A DNA stretch of 34,777 nt from Bacteroidota bacterium (GTDB lineage: Bacteria > Bacteroidota > Bacteroidia > Bacteroidales > UBA10428): the NCBI GenBank assembly GCA_003252385.1, contig QKEH01000081.1, positions 1-34,777 of the forward strand. Reading direction: 5' to 3'. A program made the position numbers and the translations under genes. Positions 14,820 to 22,780 of the stretch are shown piece after piece. Position 1 is the first letter of the stretch. Every line of letters starts with the position of its first letter. The notes below the pieces were generated by a model. The model made no database searches, was not told where the DNA came from, and saw only the letters and a list, made by a program, of their open reading frames with translations.

Positions 14820-17800
14820 TTAAAAATCGAGATTGAGCGACAGGTAGAAAATACGCGGAAGTACCTGCAGGTCGTCAATTCCCCAGGCCCAGTCGAGCCG
14901 TATAAAATATCCGAAAAGTTGCGAACGCACACCAAAGCCGTAACCCGCCACCACCGGATTGCGGTTGGAGTCAATCTCAATGGTAATGTTCGGAGGTTGT
15001 TGAATAATATCGTTATCGTAAGCGTTTTTACGCGCCCAGGGGTGCAACCCCGACCAGGCCGTACCAATATCGAAGAAGCCCACAGCTTGCAAGTTCTCAA
15101 TAAAGGCATTGCTCAGCGGATGATTGACCAGATAGCTGATAATGGGCCAGCGGATTTCGGAATTTATAACCGCAAAATTATTTCCGTTCCGAATATTCTG
15201 CGAGAATCCACGCATGTTGGTAGCCACAGCCTGATAGGCGTAGTTGACATTTTCATCAATCCGTATTTCGGAGAGCGGAATAAAAGTAGGATGCTTGGAA
15301 GGGGTAACATTCGTCCAGTTGTCGACCCCTCCCAGGTAGTATATTAAACGGCTGCTGCCAAAGGATGAACTGGCAGCAAAGCGATTGGCCAATATCAGGT
15401 TGCGGTGCAGTACGGTATAATGGCGAAAATCGCCGCCCAACACCACCAGATTATCATAGCGTCCGTTCACCTGCTGATAAAATTCGGTAAACAGTTTAAA
15501 CCGGGTGCCTCCCATCAAATTAATTCCCAACGAACGGGTATTGTCGAAAATATATTCGGCCTTAGCGCGGCTCCATAAGCGGAAATCATCGGATTGATTC
15601 AAGGCTTCCTGCATGCGGCTTTGTTGACCGGTAATATCGTACAGGTATACATTCCGGTCGTTCCGGAGGGTACCGGTAAATACCACCGAGGTTACCTGAC
15701 TGAAGGGATAACGGTATATGGCCGACAACTCGTTGGTCAGGGTTTTAATATAAAGGGTGCTTTCGTCGCCACCAAAATGCTTAAAGGCTTGCCGGTGGTA
15801 GACATATTGTTTATCCCAGCGTTTTTTGAGGTTTTCGAAACTAATCAGGTATTCGCTGCTTTCAAAATCGAGAGGTATACGAATACCGGCGGTAACCTTG
15901 TAGTCCTCGAATAAATCGTGGGTTCCCACCTTCATCAGGGCATTGGCTCCCGGATTAAAATATACAGCACCCCCTGTAAATGCTTGGTACGATTCACTCA
16001 GGAACCCAAAATCAATTTGGCTGACAATATAATTCTGATAGAACGAAGGCTGATAAATCCGAACCTTCTTTTCCTCATCCTCTATTTTTTCGACTATCCG
16101 CAAGTGGTACCCTTCGTCAGACAACTTGCTGTTGTACAAATTGATCCGTTCAATTTCAAAGGTATAATTATTGATATCAACATCCTGGTATTCAAATTGA
16201 ACGGTATCAGATGCGTATATCAAACGCCCATTTACCACCGAATCGATAGGTACGTACTCCAAATGGATAGCCTGCAGGCTGTCGCGCAGCATTAACCGTT
16301 GGGTGTGCTTTTGGCGAAAAGGGGTAAGCTCCAGATTGTGATCCAAAGGAATTTCCTGCTCGTAAGGACGCGCATACATGTAGTAGCGTCCATCCTGATA
16401 CACCACTTCGGCATATTTGTTGGCATTGGCATTGTAATCCTGTTCCACAATGCTCCTGGGATAATCGGTGAGCGGCGCCGTATGGGCTATGTAGCGGTAA
16501 TGAACCAGGGTATCCACATAGCTTATGGTACTGTCAAAAGCCGAATAGTAACGGTTTACAATCCCGTTTTTATCGCTTAAGGAGATAAATTCGTTTCGCC
16601 CCACCTCATGGGCTGAGGCCTTGCTCACGTAATAATCGTCAGACAGGCGCATGAGCATATCGCTTCGGTTGGCGTAATCGTAAATAAAAAGTTCGCGGGT
16701 AAAGGAAGTTTTGGTATCGATTGCTGCTGCCGAAAGCGAATCCGAACGTCGGTCGGAACTGAAAATAATCTGGTTCGACTTATTGATGAATCGAGGGTCA
16801 AAATCGTTGGCCCGATCGTTGGTTACCTGGAAATTGGAACCGGCAGCAATGGTGTGCACGTAAATATCCGATTGTCCGTTGCGAACAGCCGATAATACCA
16901 TCAGAGTGCCATCGTGCGAGAAGGAATAATCCAATATCTTCTCGTAGTAAAGCATATTCCGCACTTTGAGCTGCTTTTCGCCAAAGGTGTAGTAGTACAT
17001 CTTTAGCCCTCCTTCCTCCTCGGTAATAAAAGTCAGCGTTCGCCCCGACGGATGCCAGGCTAAAACCGGGTAGGAATAATCGGTAATCTGTTCCAGCTTG
17101 TGCTCCTTTTTAAAGATCCGTTCCTTTTTGCCCGTTTCGGTGTTGTAGAGCCAAACCTTATACTGCCCCATCTGATTGGTAACATAGGCCACATAGCGCC
17201 CCAGCGGATTAACCGATACCTGCTGGTAGGTGCGGTGGCGCCGGGGTCGTTTGAGCAACTGCCCCGAAGTGGGACGGGTTTTCGATTCAAACCCGGAGTA
17301 CAGGTCGCGGTAGTAAGCGTTCCAATCGCGCGAAAGTTCCTTTAATGGAGCTCCTACTACGTACAAAAAACCGACATTGGCATTTTTGTTCACCTTGGTC
17401 AGATAGAGTATACTGGGGATAACCGACTCGCCGTACACCTGGGCAATATAGTGCCAAAACGAATGACCGGCATAACGGGCGTCCTCATCAATCAGCCGAC
17501 TGAACTTTTTATACTTGCCACTGAGAATGCCGTCCTTCACAAAGTTTTCCGTCTCAAAATCCCAGCCTTTCGACAGGTATGCCACCAGCCCTTCGATGTA
17601 CCAGTCAGGCAAATTAATTAGGGTGGAACTGGCCACGTTTTGTCGCAGATCCACCCCGTAAATCATTTCGCTGATCAGTACCCTCGCAATGGTGGCCGAA
17701 ATTTGTTCGTCCAGTTTGTGGTAATCTCCCTCAAAATACAGAAAAACCTTGTTGCGGTCTATCTGGGTAATACCGCCGATATTGTTATCAGCCTTTCCGG

Positions 17801-18131
17801 TAACCAAGCCAATATTACTTTGGCGGAAGTCCGAAAGCTTATTATACACAACGAAAATAATGCGTTGATCGAGATTATAGTCGAACATTTGCTCCATGCG
17901 CACCAATTCCTTAGAGGCATATTCGGCTACATAATCGGCAATGGCTTTCCCATATTCGTTAAAATAGGTATCAAAACGGCCGTAGCGTTTGTACGACCAA
18001 TAAAACCCATTGTATTGCACCCGGTTTTTACCAAAGGTCATTTGATGCCCGTTGTAGAACTGCGCCGGAAGTAAAGCAGAACAGAGCAAGAAAATACCGA
18101 GTATACTGGTGCGTAAGCGTTTGCCTGTCAT
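14820..18131 (-). CDS. Pseudo-gluzincin / TolB-like propeller / outer-membrane barrel fusion protein
   Basis: A 1103-residue exported protein. Residues 1-23 are a signal peptide. Residues about 40-290 look like a peptidase-MA (gluzincin) domain: LPDWYIEGLVAYLSKGW (174-190) matches the third-zinc-ligand helix of that fold. The place of the HExxH helix reads ISATIARVLISEMIYG (144-159), with no HExxH, so it is probably inactive. Residues about 300-540 carry PD40/TolB-like propeller strands (LGRYVAYVTN, WHPSGRTLTFITEE, SHDGTLMVLSAVRNGQSDIY, NQIIFSSDRRSDS). The last roughly 400 residues are beta-strand rich and end FYLSLNLDF, with the terminal Phe typical of outer-membrane barrels. Large proteins of this architecture occur in Bacteroidota, without known function. 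Divergent from the DUF1573 gene. Confidence 0.8.
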   Translation of the reverse strand: MTGKRLRTSILGIFLLCSALLPAQFYNGHQMTFGKNRVQYNGFYWSYKRYGRFDTYFNEYGKAIADYVAEYASKELVRMEQMFDYNLDQRIIFVVYNKLSDFRQSNIGLVTGKADNNIGGITQIDRNKVFLYFEGDYHKLDEQISATIARVLISEMIYGVDLRQNVASSTLINLPDWYIEGLVAYLSKGWDFETENFVKDGILSGKYKKFSRLIDEDARYAGHSFWHYIAQVYGESVIPSILYLTKVNKNANVGFLYVVGAPLKELSRDWNAYYRDLYSGFESKTRPTSGQLLKRPRRHRTYQQVSVNPLGRYVAYVTNQMGQYKVWLYNTETGKKERIFKKEHKLEQITDYSYPVLAWHPSGRTLTFITEEEGGLKMYYYTFGEKQLKVRNMLYYEKILDYSFSHDGTLMVLSAVRNGQSDIYVHTIAAGSNFQVTNDRANDFDPRFINKSNQIIFSSDRRSDSLSAAAIDTKTSFTRELFIYDYANRSDMLMRLSDDYYVSKASAHEVGRNEFISLSDKNGIVNRYYSAFDSTISYVDTLVHYRYIAHTAPLTDYPRSIVEQDYNANANKYAEVVYQDGRYYMYARPYEQEIPLDHNLELTPFRQKHTQRLMLRDSLQAIHLEYVPIDSVVNGRLIYASDTVQFEYQDVDINNYTFEIERINLYNSKLSDEGYHLRIVEKIEDEEKKVRIYQPSFYQNYIVSQIDFGFLSESYQAFTGGAVYFNPGANALMKVGTHDLFEDYKVTAGIRIPLDFESSEYLISFENLKKRWDKQYVYHRQAFKHFGGDESTLYIKTLTNELSAIYRYPFSQVTSVVFTGTLRNDRNVYLYDITGQQSRMQEALNQSDDFRLWSRAKAEYIFDNTRSLGINLMGGTRFKLFTEFYQQVNGRYDNLVVLGGDFRHYTVLHRNLILANRFAASSSFGSSRLIYYLGGVDNWTNVTPSKHPTFIPLSEIRIDENVNYAYQAVATNMRGFSQNIRNGNNFAVINSEIRWPIISYLVNHPLSNAFIENLQAVGFFDIGTAWSGLHPWARKNAYDNDIIQQPPNITIEIDSNRNPVVAGYGFGVRSQLFGYFIRLDWAWGIDDLQVLPRIFYLSLNLDF

Positions 18132-18257
18132 GCGTTTTTCCTGTTACTACCTGTTTTAAATCTAAAAATAGTGCAATTAATAGAATTTTTGGGGGCAATA
18201 TTAATGAAATGCAACCGGTTGTTTGCACCCGGTCCGGTATTTTTCATAGCAATATGT

Positions 18258-18265
18258 TAACTTTA
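18258..18265 (+). promoter_or_regulatory. Possible -7 element for the DUF1573 gene (TAACTTTA)
   Basis: Seven of eight positions match TAnnTTTG, 36 bases upstream of the ATG at 18302. No strong -33 element is present. Low-confidence call. Confidence 0.3.
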
Positions 18266-18301
18266 AAGTGTGGTCTGCGTTACCATTCTTAAATCGTCGA
18301 T

Positions 18302-19384
18302 ATGAAACCGGTACTTACGCTTATTCTGTTCACTCTGGTAACTATTTCCCGGTCGCAGGAAATACCCATTGGCATGGTTTCGATTGAGAACAACCATCAC
18401 GATTTTGGCTACGTCATGGAAAACGAAGGCTCGGTGAGCTACCGGTTCAATCTGACCAACACAGGTACGGCTCCCTTCTCCATAAGCCGGGTACGAACCA
18501 TATGCAACTGCACCTCGCCCTCCTGGACTAAAACCCCTATTGCTCCGGGAGAACAAGGCTATGTTGAAATAGCATTTAATCCGGCCGGTTACGATGGTGC
18601 ATTTCACAAAACCATACTCATTCAAAGCACAGCCTCCAATAGTGATATGTTTCTGACCGTAAGCGGAAAAGTGCTTCCAAGCATCCCCAAAGACGAACTC
18701 AACTTCCAATTAGGGAGCCTGAAAGTGAAGAAGAACCAAATCAATATGGGGTATCTGTACAAAGGCACCGATGCAGTTGAACGGATTCCGGTATACAATC
18801 CCACCAACACCGAACTGAAACTGACTTTCGAACAGGTTCCGGAATACATTACCCTTACCACGATACCGGAAACGCTTCAACCCGACCAATTTGGCTATAT
18901 CGAAATAACCTACTGCCCCGGCAAGACCGATCAATGGCATATTGTGGTAGACAGCGTTCTTGCACGAATCAATGGCCAAAAGACAGATCACGATGCCCTC
19001 ACCCTGGTGGCCTGCATCCGGGAAGACTTTCGCGGCATGACTACGGAACAACTTGCGGCTGCCCCTACGGTGCATTACAGCCAGGACACTATACTCTTTC
19101 CCAACATTACCAAAGACCAACCTCAGCCCTGTAGCTTCGATTTAACCAACCAGGGACAATCGGACCTGATCATACGTGCCATCATTCCCAGTTGTGGATG
19201 TACCGTGGCAACCCCGGAGAAACAAGTACTAAAACCGGGCGAATCGGCCAAAATAGAAGCAGTTTACGACCCTCCAACCCGTAAAGGGCTCATGCGCAAC
19301 AGCATTATTGTAATTACCAACGACCCCAAACAAGCGGAGAAACAGCTGTTCATCAATGCTTACGTGAACATTCCACCTCCATAA
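18302..19384 (+). CDS. Exported protein with three DUF1573/ASH-like domains
   Basis: A 360-residue protein with an N-terminal signal (MKPVLTLILFTLVTISRSQ). Three Ig-like modules follow: HDFGYVMENEGSVSYRFNLT to about residue 120 with the CNCT cysteine pair; a middle one (about 140-245, INMGYLYKGTDAVERIPVYN) without the pair; and a third (about 255-355, ILFPNITKDQPQPCSFDLTN) with the SCGCTVA pair. DUF1573 (related to ASH/MSP domains) is abundant in Bacteroidota cell-envelope proteins and may mediate protein contacts; the CxC pairs suggest metal or disulfide chemistry. The gene is divergent from the pseudo-peptidase fusion gene and is followed 58 bases later by meaB, which has its own -7 box. 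Function unknown. Confidence 0.88.
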   Translation: MKPVLTLILFTLVTISRSQEIPIGMVSIENNHHDFGYVMENEGSVSYRFNLTNTGTAPFSISRVRTICNCTSPSWTKTPIAPGEQGYVEIAFNPAGYDGAFHKTILIQSTASNSDMFLTVSGKVLPSIPKDELNFQLGSLKVKKNQINMGYLYKGTDAVERIPVYNPTNTELKLTFEQVPEYITLTTIPETLQPDQFGYIEITYCPGKTDQWHIVVDSVLARINGQKTDHDALTLVACIREDFRGMTTEQLAAAPTVHYSQDTILFPNITKDQPQPCSFDLTNQGQSDLIIRAIIPSCGCTVATPEKQVLKPGESAKIEAVYDPPTRKGLMRNSIIVITNDPKQAEKQLFINAYVNIPPP

Positions 19385-19410
19385 TAAAATCAACCGAGAA
19401 GCATTTTTGT

Positions 19411-19418
19411 TACCTTTG
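19411..19418 (+). promoter_or_regulatory. meaB -7 promoter element (TACCTTTG)
   Basis: An exact TAnnTTTG 24 bases upstream of the ATG at 19443. It lies inside the longer possible meaB frame (start 19407) and so argues for the shorter start. Confidence 0.5.
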
Positions 19419-19442
19419 CCCGAAACTGCACTACCCGCCCCT

Positions 19443-20525
19443 ATGGAAGAGTCAAAACTACCCAACAGTGCCTTGTCGGTTTCAAAGGGAGTTCCCCAGC
19501 CCCCATCCGTGAATCCCCGATTGCAAAAAATTAAACGTCGCCAGCTCTCCACTTCCGACTATATAACCGGAATCCGTAACGGCGACCGCTCCATTCTGGG
19601 GCAGGCTATAACCATAGTGGAAAGCAATCTTCCACAGCATGTTATTGAATCGAGAAGCATTATTGAAGGCTGCCTGCCCTATTCGGGCAATTCCTTACGC
19701 ATAGGCATTACCGGAGTGCCTGGTGTGGGAAAAAGTTCCTTTATCGAATCGATGGGAACCTATATTACCGGTATAGGGAAAAAACTGGCCGTACTGGCCA
19801 TCGACCCCAGCAGCGATCGTTCCAAAGGAAGTATCCTCGGCGACAAAACCCGCATGGAAACCCTGTCGGCCAACGATCGTGCTTTTATTCGCCCTTCACC
19901 ATCGGCAGGCACATTGGGTGGTGTAGCCCGGAAAACCCGCGAATCGATACTCCTCTGCGAAGCTGCCGGCTTCGATGTGGTGTTTGTTGAAACCGTGGGT
20001 GTGGGACAGTCCGAAATTGCCGTTCATTCCATGGTGGATTTTTTTCTGCTTCTCATGCTGGCCGGCGCCGGCGACGAGCTGCAAGGTATCAAGCGCGGCA
20101 TTATGGAAATGGCCGACCTGCTGGCCATTACCAAAGCCGACGGCTCTAACCAGGACAATGCCCAACGTGCCCGTGCCGAATATAGCTCAGCATTGCACCT
20201 GTTCCCCGCCTCCGACTCGGGATGGGTTCCCGAGGTTGTTACCTGTTCCTCGCACCGTAATGAAGGAATGGCTGCCATCTGGGATAAAATGAACGCCTAT
20301 CATGAATTCACAACAGCCAACTGGTATTTTCAGAAGCGAAGAAACAAACAGTCGCTGTACTGGATGAACGAAAGCATTGAAGAAGGTTTAAAGGCGAATT
20401 TCTTCGGCAATTCCGGTGTTAACTCACTTCTGGAAACCTACCGGAATGACGTATTGGACAACAGCATCAGCCCATTCACCGCAGCACAGCGCATTCTGGA
20501 ATTTTACTTTAAAAACCCCCTATAG
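19443..20525 (+). CDS. meaB: Methylmalonyl-CoA mutase-associated GTPase MeaB
   Basis: A 360-residue G3E-type GTPase that protects and reactivates adenosylcobalamin-dependent methylmalonyl-CoA mutase. The P-loop GVPGVGKSS spans residues 91-99. AIDPSSDRSKGSILGDKTRM is the highly conserved MeaB/ArgK segment with the Mg-binding Asp, VVFVETVGVGQSE holds the switch II region, and LLAITKADG is the base-specificity motif. The C-terminal helices (FTAAQRILEFYF) fit the dimerisation arm. The start at 19443 is favoured over 19407 because a promoter box lies between them. The mutase subunits themselves are not in this window. The protein implies a propionate/succinyl-CoA pathway in the organism. Confidence 0.95.
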   Translation: MEESKLPNSALSVSKGVPQPPSVNPRLQKIKRRQLSTSDYITGIRNGDRSILGQAITIVESNLPQHVIESRSIIEGCLPYSGNSLRIGITGVPGVGKSSFIESMGTYITGIGKKLAVLAIDPSSDRSKGSILGDKTRMETLSANDRAFIRPSPSAGTLGGVARKTRESILLCEAAGFDVVFVETVGVGQSEIAVHSMVDFFLLLMLAGAGDELQGIKRGIMEMADLLAITKADGSNQDNAQRARAEYSSALHLFPASDSGWVPEVVTCSSHRNEGMAAIWDKMNAYHEFTTANWYFQKRRNKQSLYWMNESIEEGLKANFFGNSGVNSLLETYRNDVLDNSISPFTAAQRILEFYFKNPL

Positions 20526-20689
20526 GTTCTGTTCAGGCTGACACTCCACAAGAATCCTTGATTTGAACATTACCGGGCGTTCCGAAGTTTATTAGGTTAG
20601 AAATGGATTATTGTAAAGATATCCTGTAAATTTAACCGTGTGAGGCGTGCAAACACCCCGCATGCAATATGATTCAAACAAACTTGTTT

Positions 20690-22081
20690 ATGAAATATGA
20701 TGTACTTGTGATTGGCAGTGGCCCCGGAGGTTATGTAGCTGCCATACGAGCCGCCCAGCTTGGGCTTAAAACCGGCGTAGTGGAAAAAAACGAACTGGGA
20801 GGGGTTTGCCTCAACTGGGGATGTATTCCCACAAAATCCTTACTAAAAAGCGCCCAGGTGTATGATTACCTGCAACATGCATCCGATTACGGTATCGATG
20901 TAAACGGAGCCGTGGCCCCAAATTTTACGGCTATGGTATCGCGCAGCCGCAACGTTGCCGAAGGCATGAGCAAAGGCATTCAGTTTCTTTTCAAGAAAAA
21001 CAAAATTGAAGTTATTCAGGGCTTTGGAAAGCTGAAAAACAATACCACCGTCGAAGTGGTTTCCGATGACGGAAACACCACACTGGTTGAAGCCTCTCAT
21101 ATTATTCTGGCTACCGGAGCACGCTCGCGCGAATTGCCCAATCTGGCACAGGACGGAAAAAAAATTATCGGATACCGAAAAGCAATGACCCTCGAAAAAC
21201 AACCCGAATCGATGGTGGTAGTTGGCTCAGGAGCCATAGGCAGCGAGTTTGCCCATTTTTACAGCACTATTGGCACCCGGGTAACCCTGGTGGAATACCT
21301 GCCCAATATTGTCCCCCTCGAAGACGAAGAAGTATCCAAACAACTGGAACGTTCCTTCAAGAAGTCCGGAATGAAGGTACTGACCAATGCCTCCGTAGAA
21401 TCCGTCGATACATCGGGGGAAAAATGCAAGGTGTACATTACAACCAAAAAGGGCGACGAAATAATCGAAGCCGACGTGGTATTATCGGCAGTAGGCATTA
21501 CCCCCAACCTGGAAAACATTGGACTGGAAGAAACCGGAGTGATGCTGGAGAATGGAAAAATTAAGGTGGACAGCTACTACCGCACATCGGTTGCCGGTGT
21601 TTATGCTATTGGCGATATTGTCCACGGCCCTGCACTGGCACATGTGGCATCGGCCGAAGGCATTACCTGCGTCGAAAAAATTGCCGGTTTAAATCCTGCT
21701 CCCTTAAACTATCAGAACATTCCGGGCTGCACCTACACCCATCCGGAGGTGGCCTCGGTAGGATTAACCGAAAAAGCTGCCAGAGATGCCGGACACGATA
21801 TTAAAATCGGAAAATTCCCCTACTCGGCGTCGGGCAAAGCCAGCGCCGCCGGTCAAAAAGACGGCTTTGTTAAACTGATATTCGACGCCAAATACGGCGA
21901 GCTCTTGGGCGCGCATCTAATTGGAGGCAATGTTACCGAGATGATTGCCGAACTGGTCGTATCGCGTAATTTGGAAACCACCGGACACGAACTGATTAAA
22001 TCCATACATCCGCATCCAACCATGTCAGAAGCCATTATGGAAGCGGCAGCTGCAGCTTACAACGAGGTGATACATTTGTAA
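20690..22081 (+). CDS. lpdA: Dihydrolipoyl dehydrogenase (E3)
   Basis: A 463-residue flavoprotein disulfide reductase that reoxidises dihydrolipoyl groups of 2-oxoacid dehydrogenases or the glycine cleavage system using NAD. Features in order: FAD-binding VIGSGPGGYVAA; redox pair GGVCLNWGCIPTK (Cys40, Cys45); NAD-binding VVGSGAIGSEFAHFY; second FAD motif GVYAIGDIVHGPALAHVA; and the C-terminal catalytic HPHPTMSE (His442, Glu447). The ATG at 20690 gives the usual MKYDVLVIG start; an ATG at 20669 would add seven residues and cannot be excluded. No E1/E2 genes are adjacent, so it may be a stand-alone E3 shared by several complexes. Confidence 0.96.
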   Translation: MKYDVLVIGSGPGGYVAAIRAAQLGLKTGVVEKNELGGVCLNWGCIPTKSLLKSAQVYDYLQHASDYGIDVNGAVAPNFTAMVSRSRNVAEGMSKGIQFLFKKNKIEVIQGFGKLKNNTTVEVVSDDGNTTLVEASHIILATGARSRELPNLAQDGKKIIGYRKAMTLEKQPESMVVVGSGAIGSEFAHFYSTIGTRVTLVEYLPNIVPLEDEEVSKQLERSFKKSGMKVLTNASVESVDTSGEKCKVYITTKKGDEIIEADVVLSAVGITPNLENIGLEETGVMLENGKIKVDSYYRTSVAGVYAIGDIVHGPALAHVASAEGITCVEKIAGLNPAPLNYQNIPGCTYTHPEVASVGLTEKAARDAGHDIKIGKFPYSASGKASAAGQKDGFVKLIFDAKYGELLGAHLIGGNVTEMIAELVVSRNLETTGHELIKSIHPHPTMSEAIMEAAAAAYNEVIHL

Positions 22082-22198
22082 CACGGTTAAATCCTTTTTG
22101 GAGGGTAACATAATACGATTTCTGCTGCATTACTTTGCGTAATATGGTTTCAGAATGAACGTTTATTGTAAGCAACCCCTGTAATACCATAAAACAAC

Positions 22199-22224
22199 AA
22201 GCCCCGATCCAATGATCGGGGCTT
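22199..22224. terminator. Strong hairpin between lpdA and the 68-residue gene
   Basis: AAGCCCCGATC (22199-22209) pairs perfectly with GATCGGGGCTT (22214-22224), an 11-bp stem with a 4-base loop CAAT. On the minus strand it is followed by GTTGTTTT, so it terminates the small gene at 22247. Its position between convergent genes suggests that it also stops lpdA transcripts. Confidence 0.8.
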
Positions 22225-22246
22225 ATAGTATCTGAACCCAATGTCG

Positions 22247-22453
22247 TTAATACGAAAATTGATACTTTTTCCGAAGTTCCTTTTGGTAATTTCGGATTTG
22301 CCCCTCCAAATCCTTGATTTCTCCACGGAGCTGAACGGTACTCTGGCCCTCCATCTCAAGCTCACGAATAAATCTCCGGTTAATGATAATCTTCTTTTGA
22401 CATTCGTAAATACTTGAAATCAAACTCTTAATATTATATTTAACTTCCAACAT
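22247..22453 (-). CDS. Small coiled-coil protein (68 aa), unknown function
   Basis: A 68-residue highly charged protein with no cysteines apart from one near residue 18 and no membrane segment. From residue 25 to 62 the heptad-like pattern (FIRELEMEGQ, QLRGEIKDLEGQIRNYQKEL) predicts a coiled coil. It is judged a real gene because it has a canonical promoter (TTTG, 20-base spacer, TACTTTTA at 22496-22527) and a strong terminator (22199-22224) tightly around it. I do not recognise the family. It might be a small structural or regulatory partner protein. Its 36-base leader lies next to a structured non-coding stretch on the other side. Confidence 0.7.
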   Translation of the reverse strand: MLEVKYNIKSLISSIYECQKKIIINRRFIRELEMEGQSTVQLRGEIKDLEGQIRNYQKELRKKYQFSY

Positions 22454-22495
22454 AGCGATACGTTTAATGCGGGTGAATGATGACTGACTGCTATG

Positions 22496-22527
22496 TAAAA
22501 GTATGGAATGTAGGAGGGGTGGTCAAA
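22496..22527 (-). promoter_or_regulatory. Bacteroidota-type promoter of the 68-residue gene
   Basis: On the minus strand TTTG (plus positions 22524-22527) is followed after 20 bases by TACTTTTA (plus 22496-22503), one base off TAnnTTTG. The spacing is the canonical -33/-7 distance, and the ATG is about 43 bases downstream of the box. Confidence 0.6.
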
Positions 22528-22557
22528 TTATTTAAAATGATGTTGGTTATCATATAA

Positions 22558-22639
22558 AGGTGATTTAAATCAAGACGCATATACTGATTTGATATTCACC
22601 TGTTTGCAACGAACCTCTTGGAACGGTTCGGATTTTTTT
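22558..22639 (+). ncRNA. Candidate small RNA: stem-loop followed by terminator
   Basis: AGGTGA (22558-22563) and AAATCA (22567-22572) pair with TGATTT (22585-22590) and TCACCT (22596-22601), making a 12-bp two-part stem with an internal loop and a 12-base apical loop. Eight bases later CGAACC (22610-22615) pairs with GGTTCG (22625-22630), and a run of seven T's follows at 22633-22639, an intrinsic terminator on the plus strand. No plus-strand gene lies immediately upstream that would need it: the 68-residue gene runs the other way and lpdA is already terminated at 22199-22224. A short independent transcript is the simplest explanation, though no clear promoter was found. No known RNA family was recognised. 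Confidence 0.4.
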
Positions 22640-22676
22640 ATTCTTCCCACATTCTCTTAAACTGAATGCCCCCCTC

Positions 22677-22700
22677 TCAGGAACAAAAAAGCGTTCCTGA
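22677..22700. repeat. Perfect inverted repeat in the leader region of the repeat-protein gene
   Basis: TCAGGAAC (22677-22684) pairs with GTTCCTGA (22693-22700) across an 8-base loop AAAAAAGC. It lies 45 bases upstream of the -7 box at 22745, so it could be an operator or a transcript hairpin. No T-tract follows on the plus strand. Confidence 0.45.
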
Positions 22701-22744
22701 ACGAAGCCCTGGTAAAATTATGATTGGCCTGTAAAATTATTCAT

Positions 22745-22752
22745 TAGATTTG
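22745..22752 (+). promoter_or_regulatory. -7 promoter element (TAGATTTG) of the ten-repeat protein gene
   Basis: An exact TAnnTTTG match 28 bases upstream of the ATG at 22781; an ATTG about 18 bases before it may be a degenerate -33 element. Confidence 0.5.
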
Positions 22753-22780
22753 GTAAACCAAACCAATACCCCTCTTCAGA

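Noticed and set aside
14535-15347. A 270-codon plus-strand open frame overlapping the TauE-like and pseudo-peptidase genes
   Set aside because: It is antisense to two supported genes, crosses their boundary and shows no signal peptide, domain or promoter box.
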